In this document: in pieces, positions 13,429 to 28,300 of the stretch
How positions within the stretch are numbered: position 1 is the stretch's first letter
How the letters are laid out: each line of letters opens with the position of its first letter
Assembly (NCBI RefSeq): GCF_964340395.1
Contig: NC_135553.1
Coordinates: 3,552,001 to 3,616,000, forward strand
Source: Glandiceps talaboti
Lineage: Eukaryota; Hemichordata; Enteropneusta; Spengelidae
Length of the DNA stretch: 64,000 bases
Direction of reading: 5' to 3'
Notes under the pieces: model-generated
The model's database searches: none
Seen by the model: the letters and a program-made list of their open reading frames with translations, nothing else
What the model was told of the DNA's origin: nothing
Position numbers and translations under genes: made by a program

Positions 13429-13438
13429 TTTATTTATT
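13429..13438 (-). promoter_or_regulatory. Candidate polyadenylation signal for HID1 (overlapping AATAAA pair)
   Basis: On the minus strand the sequence reads AATAAATAAA, about 150 bases past the distal HID1 stop at 13589-13591. This is the expected distance for a short 3' UTR and is the nearest such signal. Confidence 0.5.
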
Positions 13439-13588
13439 TTCTTTTTTTTCTAACAATAGGATACAAGACAATAAGTTAACCATATAATATATACAAAGCT
13501 AAAACACCACAAACTCTCCATCTTTTGTAAATTTTTCCGTGCTAGGCTTCTACCCAAGGTCTTCACTGTTGCTAAACTCCCAATTTCT

Positions 13589-13652
13589 TCAAACCCGTTG
13601 AATTTCAAACAACTTGACATCCGTGTCATACCATACAGGAGGATCCACATTC
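13589..13652 (-). CDS. HID1: HID1 alternative terminal exon, distal copy
   Basis: Read on the minus strand, CCTTTGAAG|GAATGTGG gives a splice acceptor. The exon encodes [20 protein letters not shown] and then TGA (13589-13591). This is the same C-terminal peptide, ending at the same place, as in human HID1 as I remember it. The leading G completes the split arginine codon left by exon 19, so the frame fits exactly. It duplicates the proximal terminal exon at 14422-14506. The polypyrimidine tract before the acceptor is weaker than that of the proximal copy. Confidence 0.75.
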
Positions 13653-16600
13653 CTTCAAAGGGTCAAATGTCAGAGTTCAAAGTTTAAGTCAGGTCATGTG
13701 ACACAAGAATTATAAATACTATATACAAAGTAAAAACTAGAAAATTATAGCTTTAAAAATTGATACAAAAAGAAGGAAAAAACTATTCTATTATTCTATT
13801 GACCTAAAAAACCTCATTAGTATCATCAGTTTTGTAACAAAAACAAAATTCTCTGCACAACATCGTTCTTATTGTGCAAAACAAGTATGTCTGTACATGC
13901 AACAATATTTTGTAGGAGTACAATATGCAAACAGATTAAACACACAAATTTTGAAACCTAGAGTTTTGATAAAATACCACAAGTATTCTCACTTTTCTAT
14001 TTATAATGTATCACTCAGATCTTTAAAACATTGGAACTTTATCAGACTCTTTTCAATTAAATAAATTTAAAGGTTATATATGCCCACTGTACATCTGGGT
14101 TGATTAAATAGCCAATCAAGAAGCAGCTGACTGATTAGCATAGCAGATGTAATCAATGTCCAATTAAAAGGCAGCTACCATAAAGTTGGTGCATTCACTA
14201 TCCAATCACAAGTCAGTTTAACAAGCTGACATAGAGGGAGACATTTCAATATGAGAGAATCAAATAATGTATTTTGTGTATCATTGAGTTGATTTCCAGA
14301 TTAGTTTTCAAAAATCTGAGTGAGAAACAATCACTGGAAGATAACGTTTAAAGACAGTCACCACTACATTACAACTACACCACTGTACAAGATCACCAGA
14401 CACAAGGGACTCTAAATTCTATCATTGCATTTCTTTCAGGTCTTTCACTCTCTGTACTTCAAAGAGCTTGACGTCTGTGTCATACCACACCGGTGGATCT
14501 ATATTCCTGTGAGTGAAAGAGAGATAGAAATACAGAGGGTGGAAAGAAAGCACATAATGAACATAATGCATGCACCATTGGGACTTCTATATCAGTAGAA
14601 CAAGTATCAAACTATTGCTATTAGAATACTTGGCTAGTCAGGTGACTGTGCTGCATGCACTAAATCACTAAATGGTCTATAATTTGCATATTAGTATGGA
14701 ACAGGTGTTCAATATGATAATTTTTTTCTGACAGTTTATGATTTGCAAAGATGAAATTTAAAGGTTTGGTATTTTCTTCTTTGGTTTGAAAGATCAAGTA
14801 GCATTTGCATTGCATAAAGTGAGCTGACTTTTCTACATGATATCTAACTATTGAAATAGAAGACATCTGCTCATTGGCTACTTCAACATATATCTCATGA
14901 TATGGCTGATCACCAACCAATCATTCATAACCTAACAATGTTATTGACATGTATCTGTTTATGCAAGATTTGAATCAGATCAAACAAAGATTAAAAGTGA
15001 ACTAAACTTGTATTACTTTCCAATATGTCCTTTCAAAGTTTTCCTCCTCCTAAAGTAACTATCATGTCAAACAGACAGGTTTTTTTTTTTCAATCATGTA
15101 CTAAAATAAATCAATAACTCGGATGGTATGTACAAAATTTATTATGGATATAGCTTTCTACTGAATAGTTCACATAGCTTTCACAATGACCACTGTTTTA
15201 TAGCATACTACTCAACTTACACTAAACAAGGGGGGGGGGGGGCATAGAAGCAAGGTGGAAAAGGGTAACAGCAACATTATCACACTGATTATTAAATTAC
15301 ACTATACACCCCTATTTCTCTTACAATTTTAGTTGGGTCTTATGATTTGGTGCAGAGGATTAATGCATTAGAGAGAAAAGGAGGTAGGAACAGGATACAA
15401 ACACTATAGGAAGGATGTGTGTGCATGTAAAATCATAATTACAGTTGATAGATCTAAATCTACAAAGAAAGCTATCATGGTGTTAGTATACAAGTGTTGT
15501 AGCTTTCTTAGAGAGACAAAATGTGGTGGGCCAAGTATTTCATGTATGTTACTTTTTTGGAGATTTTTGTTGTTGTTTTATGTCCACCATTGTTTTTTGT
15601 TTTCACAACTGACTAAAATTATTCAAAAGTGTCAACAACAACAAATTTTTCAAACATTATGAGTTTTGAACAAAGTTGTACTTCTATAAAAATATTCATG
15701 TTTTACAATGGAGAAAGGGAACATTCACCAGAAGACTGTGTGCAACATATACATTTTATGATCATTTGGTAAGTTCAGGTTGTCTTTTATTTGCTAGATG
15801 TTGAGGTTTGTCTTTTATTTGCTAGATGTTGAGGGTTGTCTTTTTAGATGTTATTGCTAAATGACAGCACTTTTACTGAACACGGTATTAAAGTTTAGGT
15901 TATAATCGAGGAGAAAGCTCTATTTACATTGATTCAGTTAATAAGACTATCCTCCATACAATCCTGCAATAAAAGTACTCTTATCTATGAAGCAATACAA
16001 CAACCTCAACTTGCAAATAATGGCTTTAATCCTAAAATGTATATCTTACATACATTCTTCTGGCAAACATTCCCTTGTTACTAGCTATACTAGGTGAACC
16101 AACAAAGTGTAAATACATGAGAGCACACAGCATCATTTCCAACTAACACAAGGCTAAAATCACAACTTTAAGGTCTTTCCCTTCACTTTGTCTCTCTAAT
16201 CATGCAATGCCTGGTGCCTGAAAATGTAATGTTTTGGTGGTAAGTATTTGTGATTTGGAGTATAAAGATGGATGACAGAAAACTTGTATCTGAAAGAGTG
16301 AATGTTGAAACAGTAAAAAACAAAGAATTTATGTTAGCAATACACATATAACTTATTAAGACATTTAGAAAGTGTTGAAAAGAAACAAAGGAGAGTGAAT
16401 TAGTATCAAAACAGGAGAAAACTGGTGAGTGCTTTAATATTGAGATTTTCAAATTATCATTATTGAAGGTACATGGCTGAACAAGGCATCACTTTTCTTT
16501 AGTATTGTGACATTATTTACTTTGAGAAATCTGGTAAAATAGAAATCATACTATAGGATATTGCTCAAGAAACATCCTATGTTTTATTACACTGTATACA

Positions 16601-19600
16601 CAAAAAGTTAAGTTTATCAATTTTGCATGTGAGAAGCATCATGGTGTGCTAAAATAACAACACTATCACATGAAGTCATAACGCAAAACCCTCTAAACCA
16701 AATATTTTGAGGGGACTGAGCCCTCCTCTTCAATTAGTCTATACTGCTTGTAAGTTTAATTCATTTACTAATGTCACTCAATGAGCAGTATGGACCTACT
16801 GGAGAAGAGGGACCCAGGCTTCTTGAAATGTCTGGGTTAAGAATGTTTGGTCTTTTGTGACTTTACTTCAGATTACAACTCAGTGAAAAGTTGACATAGT
16901 AAACCATGACATGAAATACTAGTAAATGTCAGTTTACACCTTGTAATAAAAATCAATGCCTTTGTCAGCCATATTGCCCTTCAAGCACACTATCATGATT
17001 ATAAACCCCAGATGACATTTTAGCTTTACAGGTGCCACCTTTACCCTTACCATCCCTATTTACCCTCCACTGTGGTATCTTCCCATTGTTTCCAAGGAAA
17101 AGGGTTACCCATTTACAGGAATATAGGTAAAAGTACTCAGATGATACATACACAACAAAGTGGTCATGAGTTTTTTTCTTATGAAAATAAGTTTGTATAT
17201 TTTCTAGTACACAGCACTGACTCATGGGAAATAGTTAAAACGCATTCAGCCAGGTGTAATGCAACAAAGTCCTGAGCTTTTAGTACTTTGTTGAAAAGAC
17301 TTCACAGAAGATAATCTCTTCTACAACATGAAAAGTATTTCTATGAAGTCTTGCATATGGCAGTTCTAAAACATGTGTTACTTACTGCAATCTGAAGTCC
17401 TTTGTGTGGTTGCGTTAACAATGACTGCAGCATGCAAACATCTAGACTGCAGTAGTATTTAAAATCCATGCTACAGTCAAACATATAGACTGCAGCCTGA
17501 GAATTCAATCCTAGCTACAACCAAACATCTAGACTGCAGCAGTATTTAACCCTAGCTACAGCCAAACATCTAGTTAAGATAAAAACAGCTAGCAATATTA
17601 GTTTGTATACACTACCTGAGGTATATGATTCCCCACATGTAAGTTCTAAACCACATTGTTGTACCACTGTTTGCCTGGTATTTACGTATAAGTATAGGAT
17701 GTGGTACTGGTAATAAGCCTACCAATGTACCATGTTGAAGAAACTTCAAGATTTCACTCTCATCTGTCAAACCCCTGCAAGATACCAATGGAAAGTTTCA
17801 TTGTTTATTGTAGATATTGTAAACTATCTACATGTTTACACCTCTGTCAATTTGTGTCTCTGTCTACCTGACTGTCTACCTGGATGTATGTTTGTTTCAT
17901 GCTATCATTTTACAAAAAGAAACATGATTCATGTATGCATAAACAAAATCTGTGTAAGCTAATATTATAACTTCTAAACAATCAGTACCTAAAGTCTAAA
18001 GTCTCTAATAATGCCTGATTTGATCTTTGGTCACATGACTATCACAAGATGATCACATTACTTCCAAAAACTGAGTAATAACACTTACTTGTAAAAACAA
18101 ATGTTTTTCTTTAGTCATGTGAGTATCACATGACTACCATATGACTGACAAATACACAAACTGGGCAATAATACCATATCTTTTCTACTTGGGGCACCAA
18201 CACTGGAAGTAATCTCATGATAGTCTGAAGTAGTATTTGGTCATGTGACTATCACATGACTGACAACTACAGGAGTACATGTACATAATAATACCTACTT
18301 GTCAATACATATTTTTTCTACTTGTGGAACCAAAACTTGAAGTAATCTCATAATAGTCTGAAGTGGTAACTTCTGTTTCCAAGATTGGACCTGTGAAAAT
18401 AAAGACAAATTTTAGGTATTATGTTTAGTGTGGCTGATACACTGCAGTTCAGAGAAAGTTCAAATACAAATAAGTATCAGTCCAACTACAGTGATGTGCT
18501 ACGATAAACTTTTCAACACAGATGGACTTGAGTATGGCATAACTTGAGTTTGAATACAAGGACAAGTCCAAGTCTGGTTAAAACTTCTGCTTTTATATTT
18601 GAATCCCGACGTTTCGACTTAGCACAGACGGTCTTTTTCAAGGGCTATGAAAAACAGGAGAGCAAGTAAACCATTCAGCAGTTCTGAATGACTAATGTGG
18701 CATTCATCCAAATATGACAAATATGAATATATAATTAATATTGTCACATATATCATGCTATTAAGGACACAAAAATATGAATTCATGATGTTTATTCTAC
18801 CTGTTATATATACAACAATTTGCAATGCACAGACTCAACAATATACAACCAACATTTAGTCAACAGAAAACAATAGCAGACCAAAAACTTATACAAATTT
18901 TTGTAAGTTGTAGTAAAAATATCCAATTTGATTGTACAACCTGTCATATAAGATGGCAACAAAGTGTTCTTACCCATTCTGTGCTTGGTCTCCAGGTATC
19001 ACTACTACTAGCATTAGAACCCTGTCTCTTCAACACTGCATTACTACTACTCATACTAACAGGAGAAGTTGGTGAAGTTGGACTTCCAGCTGATCCTGGT
19101 CTTGATCCAACTGAACCTCTATTGGGTAGTTTGAATTCCTCAGCCGCAGAACTCTCAGTGTCACTAGCACTGACTGGTCCTACTCCAGACTGAACAAGAA
19201 ACGTATTGTCACCTTAAAACATGATTCACATCGTTTTTGTTCATGGGCTGAAAATATGACATGCAGTTATCAAAACTCTGCCTATCTTGTTAAGCTTTTT
19301 GGTATGACCCTACTATTTTATATGGTGGGTTGCTTTATTTTTATTGATTATAGGGGTGTTCTGGATAACTGTGGAGCAAATGAATTATATTGGCCATGCA
19401 ATGTATTTAAACTAATACCTCTTTAGCAAGATTATTTCAGAAAATAGTTTGGCTCGTCATTATTACTACAGGATAAATTTACTTTACAATTTCCACAAAG
19501 TAAAGCTGACTTTGACATCAACATACATGCATTTAAATGTAGAGTCATTTAATATTGTCTTTTATGGTAATTTAGTTCACTTACAAAAAAATAGTTGATA

Positions 19601-22293
19601 CAGAAGAAGTTGCCTGACTCCTTGAAAACTCCATATATGGTATTAATATTTCAATACTCACTTTACCATATTTGGGTATGTGATTATTCTACTCCATATA
19701 TGGTATTAATATATTAATACTCCCTTTACTATATCTGGGTATGTGATTATTCTACACTATATATGGTATTAATATTTCAATACTCTACTATACTCTACTA
19801 TATTTAGGTATGTGATTATTCTACACCATATATGGTATTAATATTTCAATAGTCTACTATATTTGGGTATGTGATTTGAACCTGCTACTCCATACCATAT
19901 ATGGTAAAACATTTCAACAACTCTCTTTACCATATTTGGATAATTATGAGATTTAAAATAGCTACATTTAGCAACAACATGAAAATACCATACCCTGCTT
20001 TGCCATATTTGGAAACACTTTGAGTAAACTATACCGTCTACAAAATATTTGAGGGGAAAAGGCAGCCCAATAACTTGCACATTTCAACATCTGTAGAATG
20101 TTAAAGCAAGTCAAAAGCAATCCAAACCACACAGGCCCCAGAACAGGCATGAGATTAATTACAGTGAAGTTTTTGAAAAACATTTTTTTTTTGAAGAAAG
20201 GGAAAACACAGCATTTCAAAGCCTAGTCATGTTACCGTGTAGACCAGTGGTTCAAGTCAAACTAGTTAGTAGTATAATTTGTCGATGATAGAAATTCATA
20301 GTATTCAGTCAGAGGACCTGAATAACTCGTAAACTATCCAGCAGCCTACGCATCTTCAATTAATGGTCTATGGGTAGATAGACATATATATCTATGTTCA
20401 AAACAGTACACTTCGTGGATTGTTATCATTAGGTTTGACAGCTAGTCTTTGGTTTGACAGCTAGGCTTTGTATCATGCAACCTTTACCGACATCACTCTC
20501 AAGAAAACACAGACATTTTTCACAACTTGTCACATTATAGTCTGAAAGATCCAGTTGTTGGTCCGCTATGTAACTACTTGCTATGGTGACCATATTACAT
20601 AGATGAAAACAACAACTGGATCTGTCAAGATAGTCGTATTACTAATCAATGAGATTTGAGTACACATCATACACAACTACCAGTGCATTTTATTCAATGG
20701 AATCAATTTTGACATCCAAAGAATCTTTGAAATAAGTCTTTACACTGAATTATAACCGATGAAATCAATGGCAGAATTTGTTTGATACCTTGATGCAAAG
20801 TCTAATCTGAAATAAGGTTAATTTGATTTTAAAAAGCATGTCTTATATCTTATAAAAGTTGATAACATAATTTTTTTTTTCAACTTTTGTACAAACCTTT
20901 TCTCTTACACTACAAGGGTTTAATTGTGATCTATAAAGCTGAGAAGTTGTGAAGAATGTCTTCCAAAGGATCAGGAAGATGAAGGTCCTTCAAAATAAAT
21001 AGCACCCTCTATCAACAGAGTTGTCATGAATGTGCTGTCACAAAACTTGACTATTTCATTTGATATAACAATGGAAGTCTGTAAACAAATATATCACAGT
21101 ACATCAACTAAATCACAATTATTTCAATGATTCTGGTTTTATCAACTCCTGTATCTGGCATGTGATGTCACAAGAGGTGCTACTTATTTGAAAGATCTCA
21201 TATATTGAAAAGCTCTTCAGATTCAAGGAAATGAGATGAACGGTTAATTGACAGTAAATGCAATATCATTTCAAAGCAACCATTCCAGTATGCATCCATG
21301 TTTTAATACAAAGACACAAATCTACCATAAAGTAATTGAACCTTGCACAATCTATGTGGAAATGATGTCTTGAGAGACACTTGCTTTGTATTTTTCATTT
21401 TGAAAAAGAGGTTGTTGACCTAAAATAATGTACCCTACACTACCATTGCAAGATCAAGCAAAAGCCTCCATAGATTCAACCTGTAGTAATTAAGGACTAT
21501 GGATGGTTTGAATTCAATCTAAATACAATGTACAAGGATATCCTTAATACATCAGAACTTAGAGATCATACACTGGAGGTGTTCTGAAAGTGTACTATCA
21601 CCTTATGATTTTCATAGATTTTCAAACACAGCCCTTCCTATAAATGCAAACCATAGTTCCTCTATCAGGAAATTTGGATAGAACGTTGATCTAGGAACTG
21701 TAGGCAAACCCATCCTACACCAGAGATAGGACAGAGCCGAGTAATATCAACAAAACTGGTGACTACAACATATATCCAAGGAGCCCACTGGACTATGAAT
21801 CTATCTGATTTAAACGTATAAAACTCCCACTTTGATTGTGCAAACTTCAAAACTCTACTTGGGGTAACAGGCAGGTCAATACCAGGAAAATGTTAACCTG
21901 GGAATGTCTGATGAAAATAGTGTTGTTAGACACAAACACATTACTATACCTGTGGACATGCAAGGGACACATGTGCATCAGGCTAGTATGGGCATGAGGG
22001 GAGAGGAGGGAAAACATGTGATTTGAAGAATTAAACATTGACTTAAATATATCACCATCACCAACATTTACATCACTGTGATTACTTCATGTCTGTCTGT
22101 CTGTCGGTCCATCTATGTCTGTGTATGTATGTATGTATGTATGTATGTATGTATGTATGTATGTATGTATGTATGTATGTATGTATGTATGTATGTATGT
22201 ATGTATGTATGTATGTATGTATGTATGTATGTATGTATGTATGTATGTATGTATGTGTGTATGTATGTATGTGTGTATGTGTGTATGTGTGTA

Positions 22294-22366
<73 letters not shown>

Positions 22367-25300
22367 TACTCTGCCTATGTAAGTTTGACACACCTGTCTA
22401 CATCACGGTTTGTTCTATTTTGCTTGCAGTACCAAGTATATAACCTCTAACAATGTGCTTCAAGTACTTTTGTCTTCATACATTTATAATAACATGCTGT
22501 CTTTGATTTTTTTAATTGTGATATTTACTTTGATATTAAATCTAAACATACAAATCATAAGATTGCAAGTATTTCATTCATACAATAAATACGAAGTGTT
22601 TACAACTTAAGTTTGGTTTATGTCTTGTCTACATAACCAATGCAAATGAGTTTAAATTAAGTTTATCAAAAACTTACTTGGCCTTGTTCATCTGGTGGCT
22701 GCACTGCATGTGTAGCACCATTGGTTGCCAAAGCTTCAGTAGGTGGAGCCCCTAACTCAGTTCTTTCAGTCATCCGTTCCACAGCTGAGACAAAGACAAA
22801 CAAATATAGAGTCACCGTCACAATTAGACATGTTTGACCTGATTCATGTACATTGCACAGCTTATATAACAAACATTCACTTACAAAAAAAAAACGTATT
22901 GGGCACACTTTTGCCCTATAGAATCCTATAGGACCAAAAATGCCATGTTGAGCAACCCTATAGGGTGAATTCTTTGCCCTGTAGGGGGAATGTTTTGCCC
23001 TATAAGACATTCGATTGAAACCAAATACTTACATAATTTTAAATGCCACTGATATACAGCAATTCTTGTGATGTATGTAACTTTAGTGTTCCCCAATCCC
23101 TTGCTAGGTAGTGACCAGTGTGTCCTCTAAGCCACTTTGACATATCACTGACACAGCAATTTCTTGTGACCTACCAAATTTGCTGTTCCCCTATCTCTTC
23201 CTCTGTAGTGACTCACAGGAAAAAACATTCTTTTTTATCATTTTGACTTACAATAAAAAGTTTTGTCTCTATTACAGGTATAGAGGAATGAGTGTGGCAC
23301 CCCGACCCACTCCCCAAATGAATCTGTTATTACTATGAAATTAGAAGAAGCATTTATTCATCCACTCCACTGGATCAGTATACATTTGTGAATTTGACTG
23401 TGATTTACCTGGTGTTGCAGCCAATGATGCTTTCAGAGTACCAGGCTCTGCTTCAGCTGCAGGTATAGCGCCCTCCATGGTAGGTTCAGCATCTCCTGGA
23501 GCTGATGATGTTGATAGCTTCCGACGTCTACTCAAAGCTCTGTTTATAGACAGCTGGTCTGTTGGTAAGTTAGCCAACTGATGGAACACACTTCTCTTAC
23601 GTATGATGGTATACACCAAGTTAGCATTTCCTGAGAGGAAAAAAACCAAGAGATTATTGCAATACATCACATTTAAGGTTCACCTACTTTTCAACCATTT
23701 TTGAAAGAAGCACCACAGAGGACTCTCAAACAGGATTTTTATGTTTCACATCTGTTGCAGGTGAAGCATGTACAGAATTTGTTCAGGGTTGTCCCAATGC
23801 TGGCTGGCACTGTGAATGGTGTCTCTATGTACAAAATTTGTCATTGCCATTATTAAAGACTTACCATCAAACTGGTACTGAATAATGTTGTTAAATACTT
23901 CTAGAAGGAAGAAGACCAGATGGTGGTTTGTTGGATTGGCGAATAAAAACCACGGTGTAGAGAAGGCTTCCAATAAATGCAATAACTTGTTAGCTGCTAC
24001 CATGGACAAACTCTTCAAATATGGAGATACTAGGTGAAAGAGACAAAAACAAAGAGATTATTTGTGTTGAGGGTTCATGCCCCTTTTGAAATGTACAGTA
24101 CCTTGCCACTTTCTGATTTTTTTGAAGTGTGACAGTATCAGTGGAAGAAGACATGATGTCTTGGCAAGCCTAGAATAGGAGCAGTTTATAAATTGTACAA
24201 CAGACACAATTCTAGTCAAGCTAGGGAGTTAGTTTTCGGTGAGGACTAGGAATAGAATTAGACTCCCTAGCATAAACTTGATTTGTATCGTCTTCAATGA
24301 GTGGACACATCATAACATTGTTCTAGTGTCTTTGTTCAGTCTGTCAGTCAATAAACAGTGAAAAATCAATCAGGTTTAAAAGAAATGGATAAGAAAAGAG
24401 ACAATACAAAGATCACAATGTTTGGATTCAAAGATATTCTTTTTATAAAACAGAGTGAATATTCAGCCAACTGTAACGAAATAAGACAGAAAATAACTGA
24501 TATTCATAGTTTTAATAGTTTTCACAGTTTAGTTCCACACATAAATGCTAAATCCTATGCTTGCTACTACCTGTGATATGTTTATGACATATACTCACTA
24601 AACAGTACTTACCATTTACAATTATTGTTAGCAGGCAGTCAAAGAGAGGTTGAAGTCGCTGATGACCAGAAGTTATAATCTTGTGAAATACCTGTCAAAT
24701 ATGAAAAGACATATTTTGACGTTGGACATTGTATATTTGATTCTGTCAAATAATAGAAAAACAAGCTTGCTCGACACTGAAAATATCAAGGTTATCTCAT
24801 GTGAGGACCATGGCAAGTGTAACAATCCATTGATATCAAACAGCAACACCAGTCAGTTAGCAGAGACAAGGGAATGTGTTAGTCTAGTAGTATACAGCGC
24901 CCTCATGACATATGGCATACTTACAATTATTAGGAAGTCAGCATGAGTTCCAGTAAAGACAGGTATGTCCATTGGTACTCTTACACTGTACGGTTTGTTT
25001 AAACGGACTCCAAAATTACGTTCACCACTCAGTAAGAGAAGGATAAACACTCCAATGTGCATCAGACCAACACGAGCTGTGAAACATGAATAATATCATA
25101 ATCAAAGTTTTCAATATATGAGTGTGAAATGGCATTACTACATACACACAGTTTCCATATTACACAAAAACTTTATGGGTTGTTTACACTGTCAGATATG
25201 TTGTGTTGTTCAGCCCTATCAGGCTTCTAACACCACACCATGAGTAATAGCTGATAGCATGGTGGTGGTACGAATATCATATCTTACAGACTATATTTTC

Positions 25301-28300
25301 AGATACTTTTCGGATTATCTACACACCTGTTATTGCAGTAACATCCTTCATACACTATGAACCTGAGTCAATGAATATTAATTCTTGCATCATACACCAA
25401 CATTTCCAACTTTTTTGCCAAAGCTATCATGAAAGTCTTTACAATTTCCCATTACTCTAAACCCCAACTGTTGGATTAGTATCATCTTATCAGTGAAGCC
25501 ATTAGGATTACATAAAATTATTCTTTTGTTTTGGACCAACTTTTAGATCTACCAGACAACTGTTTTTCACAACCAAGCTTGAATCCATCTCATAGCAACA
25601 CTTTCCACAACTGCACACAGTTTTACAAGGTACAATCGATATACATTATTTGTACACTTACATTGATCAGCTCTAGCATCATTGAGATGGTAGAGAATTG
25701 GAACTAAGACATCCAGGACATCACTACTCTTCAATACATAGTACAAAAACTTCTTATTAGCATCACACATCTTCCAAAACAGTACCAGTAATTCTTGATG
25801 GAAATGAACTTTCTTAACAGAGCCAGGTAAGTAAGTCTGAAATTATACGTGAAGAATACATGTAGTGGGTTATAATAAGTTGGCATATCAATACACTACA
25901 TTTTGTCTTACATTACATAAATAGCGATGGTATGTTGTTCTAAATCTGGCAGTCTTATAACGTATTCGAATTTCTGTTAGTGCTCTGCCACTTGTTAGAC
26001 ATGAGTCAACAGTTGACACAAGTAGCCGTTTAGCAGTTAGAATATTAATAGAATACTTGAATAAGAGATAAATGTATCCACTACAGACCACAGGTAATAT
26101 AATTATAGACTGTGTCCCTTTTAATGAGGCAATAACAGACACAGTATTGTATATTAAATAGTCTTTGCTCATTGTGAGAACAAAGTCACTGAAGAATGTC
26201 TGTAGGCACACATCAAGTATTCAGTCTGGTATTTCATATGTACCATACCCCTTGAATACTCCACACTGTCACATGACACATACTTGATAACTTACCTGTC
26301 ACATGGCACATACTTGATAACTTACGCTGTCACATGGCACATACTTGATAACTTACACTGTCACATGACACATACTTGATAACTTACACTGTCACATGAC
26401 ACATACTTGATAACTTACACTGTCACATGACACATACTTGATAACTTACACTGTCACGACACATACTTGATAACTTACACTGTCACATGACACATACTTG
26501 ATAACTTACACTGTCACATGACACATACTTGATAACTTACACTGTCACATGACACATACTTGAATACTTTACACTGTCACATGGCACATACTTGATAACT
26601 TACCTGTACTAGTGGATTGTTCAGTAATCTTGTCAGACCTCTCAGTATGAAATGGAAATCTTCCTCTCTATGGATTCGGGATAAATAGTTTACAAACAGA
26701 TTGTCTGGAATACCCTGAAGTGGAAAATAAACAAGAAATGGGAAAGATAGGTATTATAGATTTATTCACAAAAAGATAAATATCATAATTCTCAGTACCT
26801 AAAATAGAATATTACTGCCTTGGCACATCATAAAAATAACGAACATTCTATTTTGGTCAACACCATAACTTCAGCTCCATATCACAAATTCACACATTGG
26901 GTACAGACACAAACTAGAATGTCAACATCTTTCAGTGTGACAGATTACTTACTTCTCCAGCTTCAACTGCTGTGCCATTGGCTGTTCCATCTAATGTCAC
27001 TGTCTGACTTTGACCCGAGTCATGATCCAATGTTACAACAAGTAGCTGGGCAGCAACTTCAACTAAGGGTTCACGGAAGTCATTAAACATCAGATGATTG
27101 TAGGGTACTCCATAACCAATAGGATCATATGCACACACTACATTTAGTAATGAAGTAAATAATGGCAGTGCGTGTCTGGTGATGAGAGAAAGTACAGAAA
27201 ATTGCAAGTATTTAATACTGGGAAAGATAACTAGATTTATTCCATTCTAAAACAAGGTTACCTTTTGAGTTTCCCAAGTGTTACGAGCTTGTAGTTACAA
27301 AACATATGTGCACACAAATGATTTAAAACACTATGCAACTACATTTGTACAATGATTAACAATGGTCTGATTCACGCAAATCATACATTACTTTGTGTCT
27401 ATCTTAGTTTGTTGATAGTCTGTTTTCCAGGGTAGTATTCTGCACAACTTACCTGTTTTCAGATGAACAGAAGTAAGATATCCATGGATTTGGATGTGTA
27501 TGGGCATCAGCTGCAAAACAGAAATATTGTCTTTAATATGTGCAACAAGTGAATACAAACAATAGTACCATTCTAAACTCATGTTTTATAATTTAAAATT
27601 ATACAACTTTATTTTTCCCACCTACCCATTGGTTGGGGAAATGACATCAAAGAAACACATCAACAATATTTTAAATCCAACTTACCCACTGGTGGTAGAT
27701 ACATAGCTTCAGAGAAACAAGTTAACAATAACTTAAGTAGTTCAGTTCTGTTGATATCAGCTTGTGGTACGGCTTGTGGTGAGTTGGCAAAACCAACGCC
27801 AGCTTCCCATATGTACTCACAACTATCTATAGACTGGGGGTCTTCTGGTTTGTCCTGCAAACAACAATACAGATAAATCATTTTTATCAAAATGCATGGT
27901 ATTTTGAAATGTTTGGTCTTTGGGACAGAGGATACATCAACTTGTGAATTTGACATTCAAATATGGCTGAATGTCAATAAACTTAAAGGCCAGGGATTCA
28001 ATCCCAGGTTCTCATATTAGTCTTATCTAATGGTGCTACACAAATTTACAGAGGATTATTTTTTATTTGAGGCCAACATTTCTACAGCCTTGCCAAACAT
28101 TTTTTTCACACCTTGATTTTAATCCTAATTCAAACTGGACCTATAAGACATGTAAATATAACTTCTTCTGATATTAACTTTGTTCAGTATATGCCTACGT
28201 ATTAGTCTATGCTTACATGTCAGAAAAGATACATGCCGTGAAATTTTCATTTTGAATGTTGAAACAACTACAGCCAGACAATTTGATATCCAAATCTCAG

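Noticed and set aside
22078-22450. Overlapping ORFs of Met-Tyr-Val-Cys or Thr-His-Ile repeats
   Set aside because: Pure (ATGT)n/(GT)n microsatellite translated in all frames.
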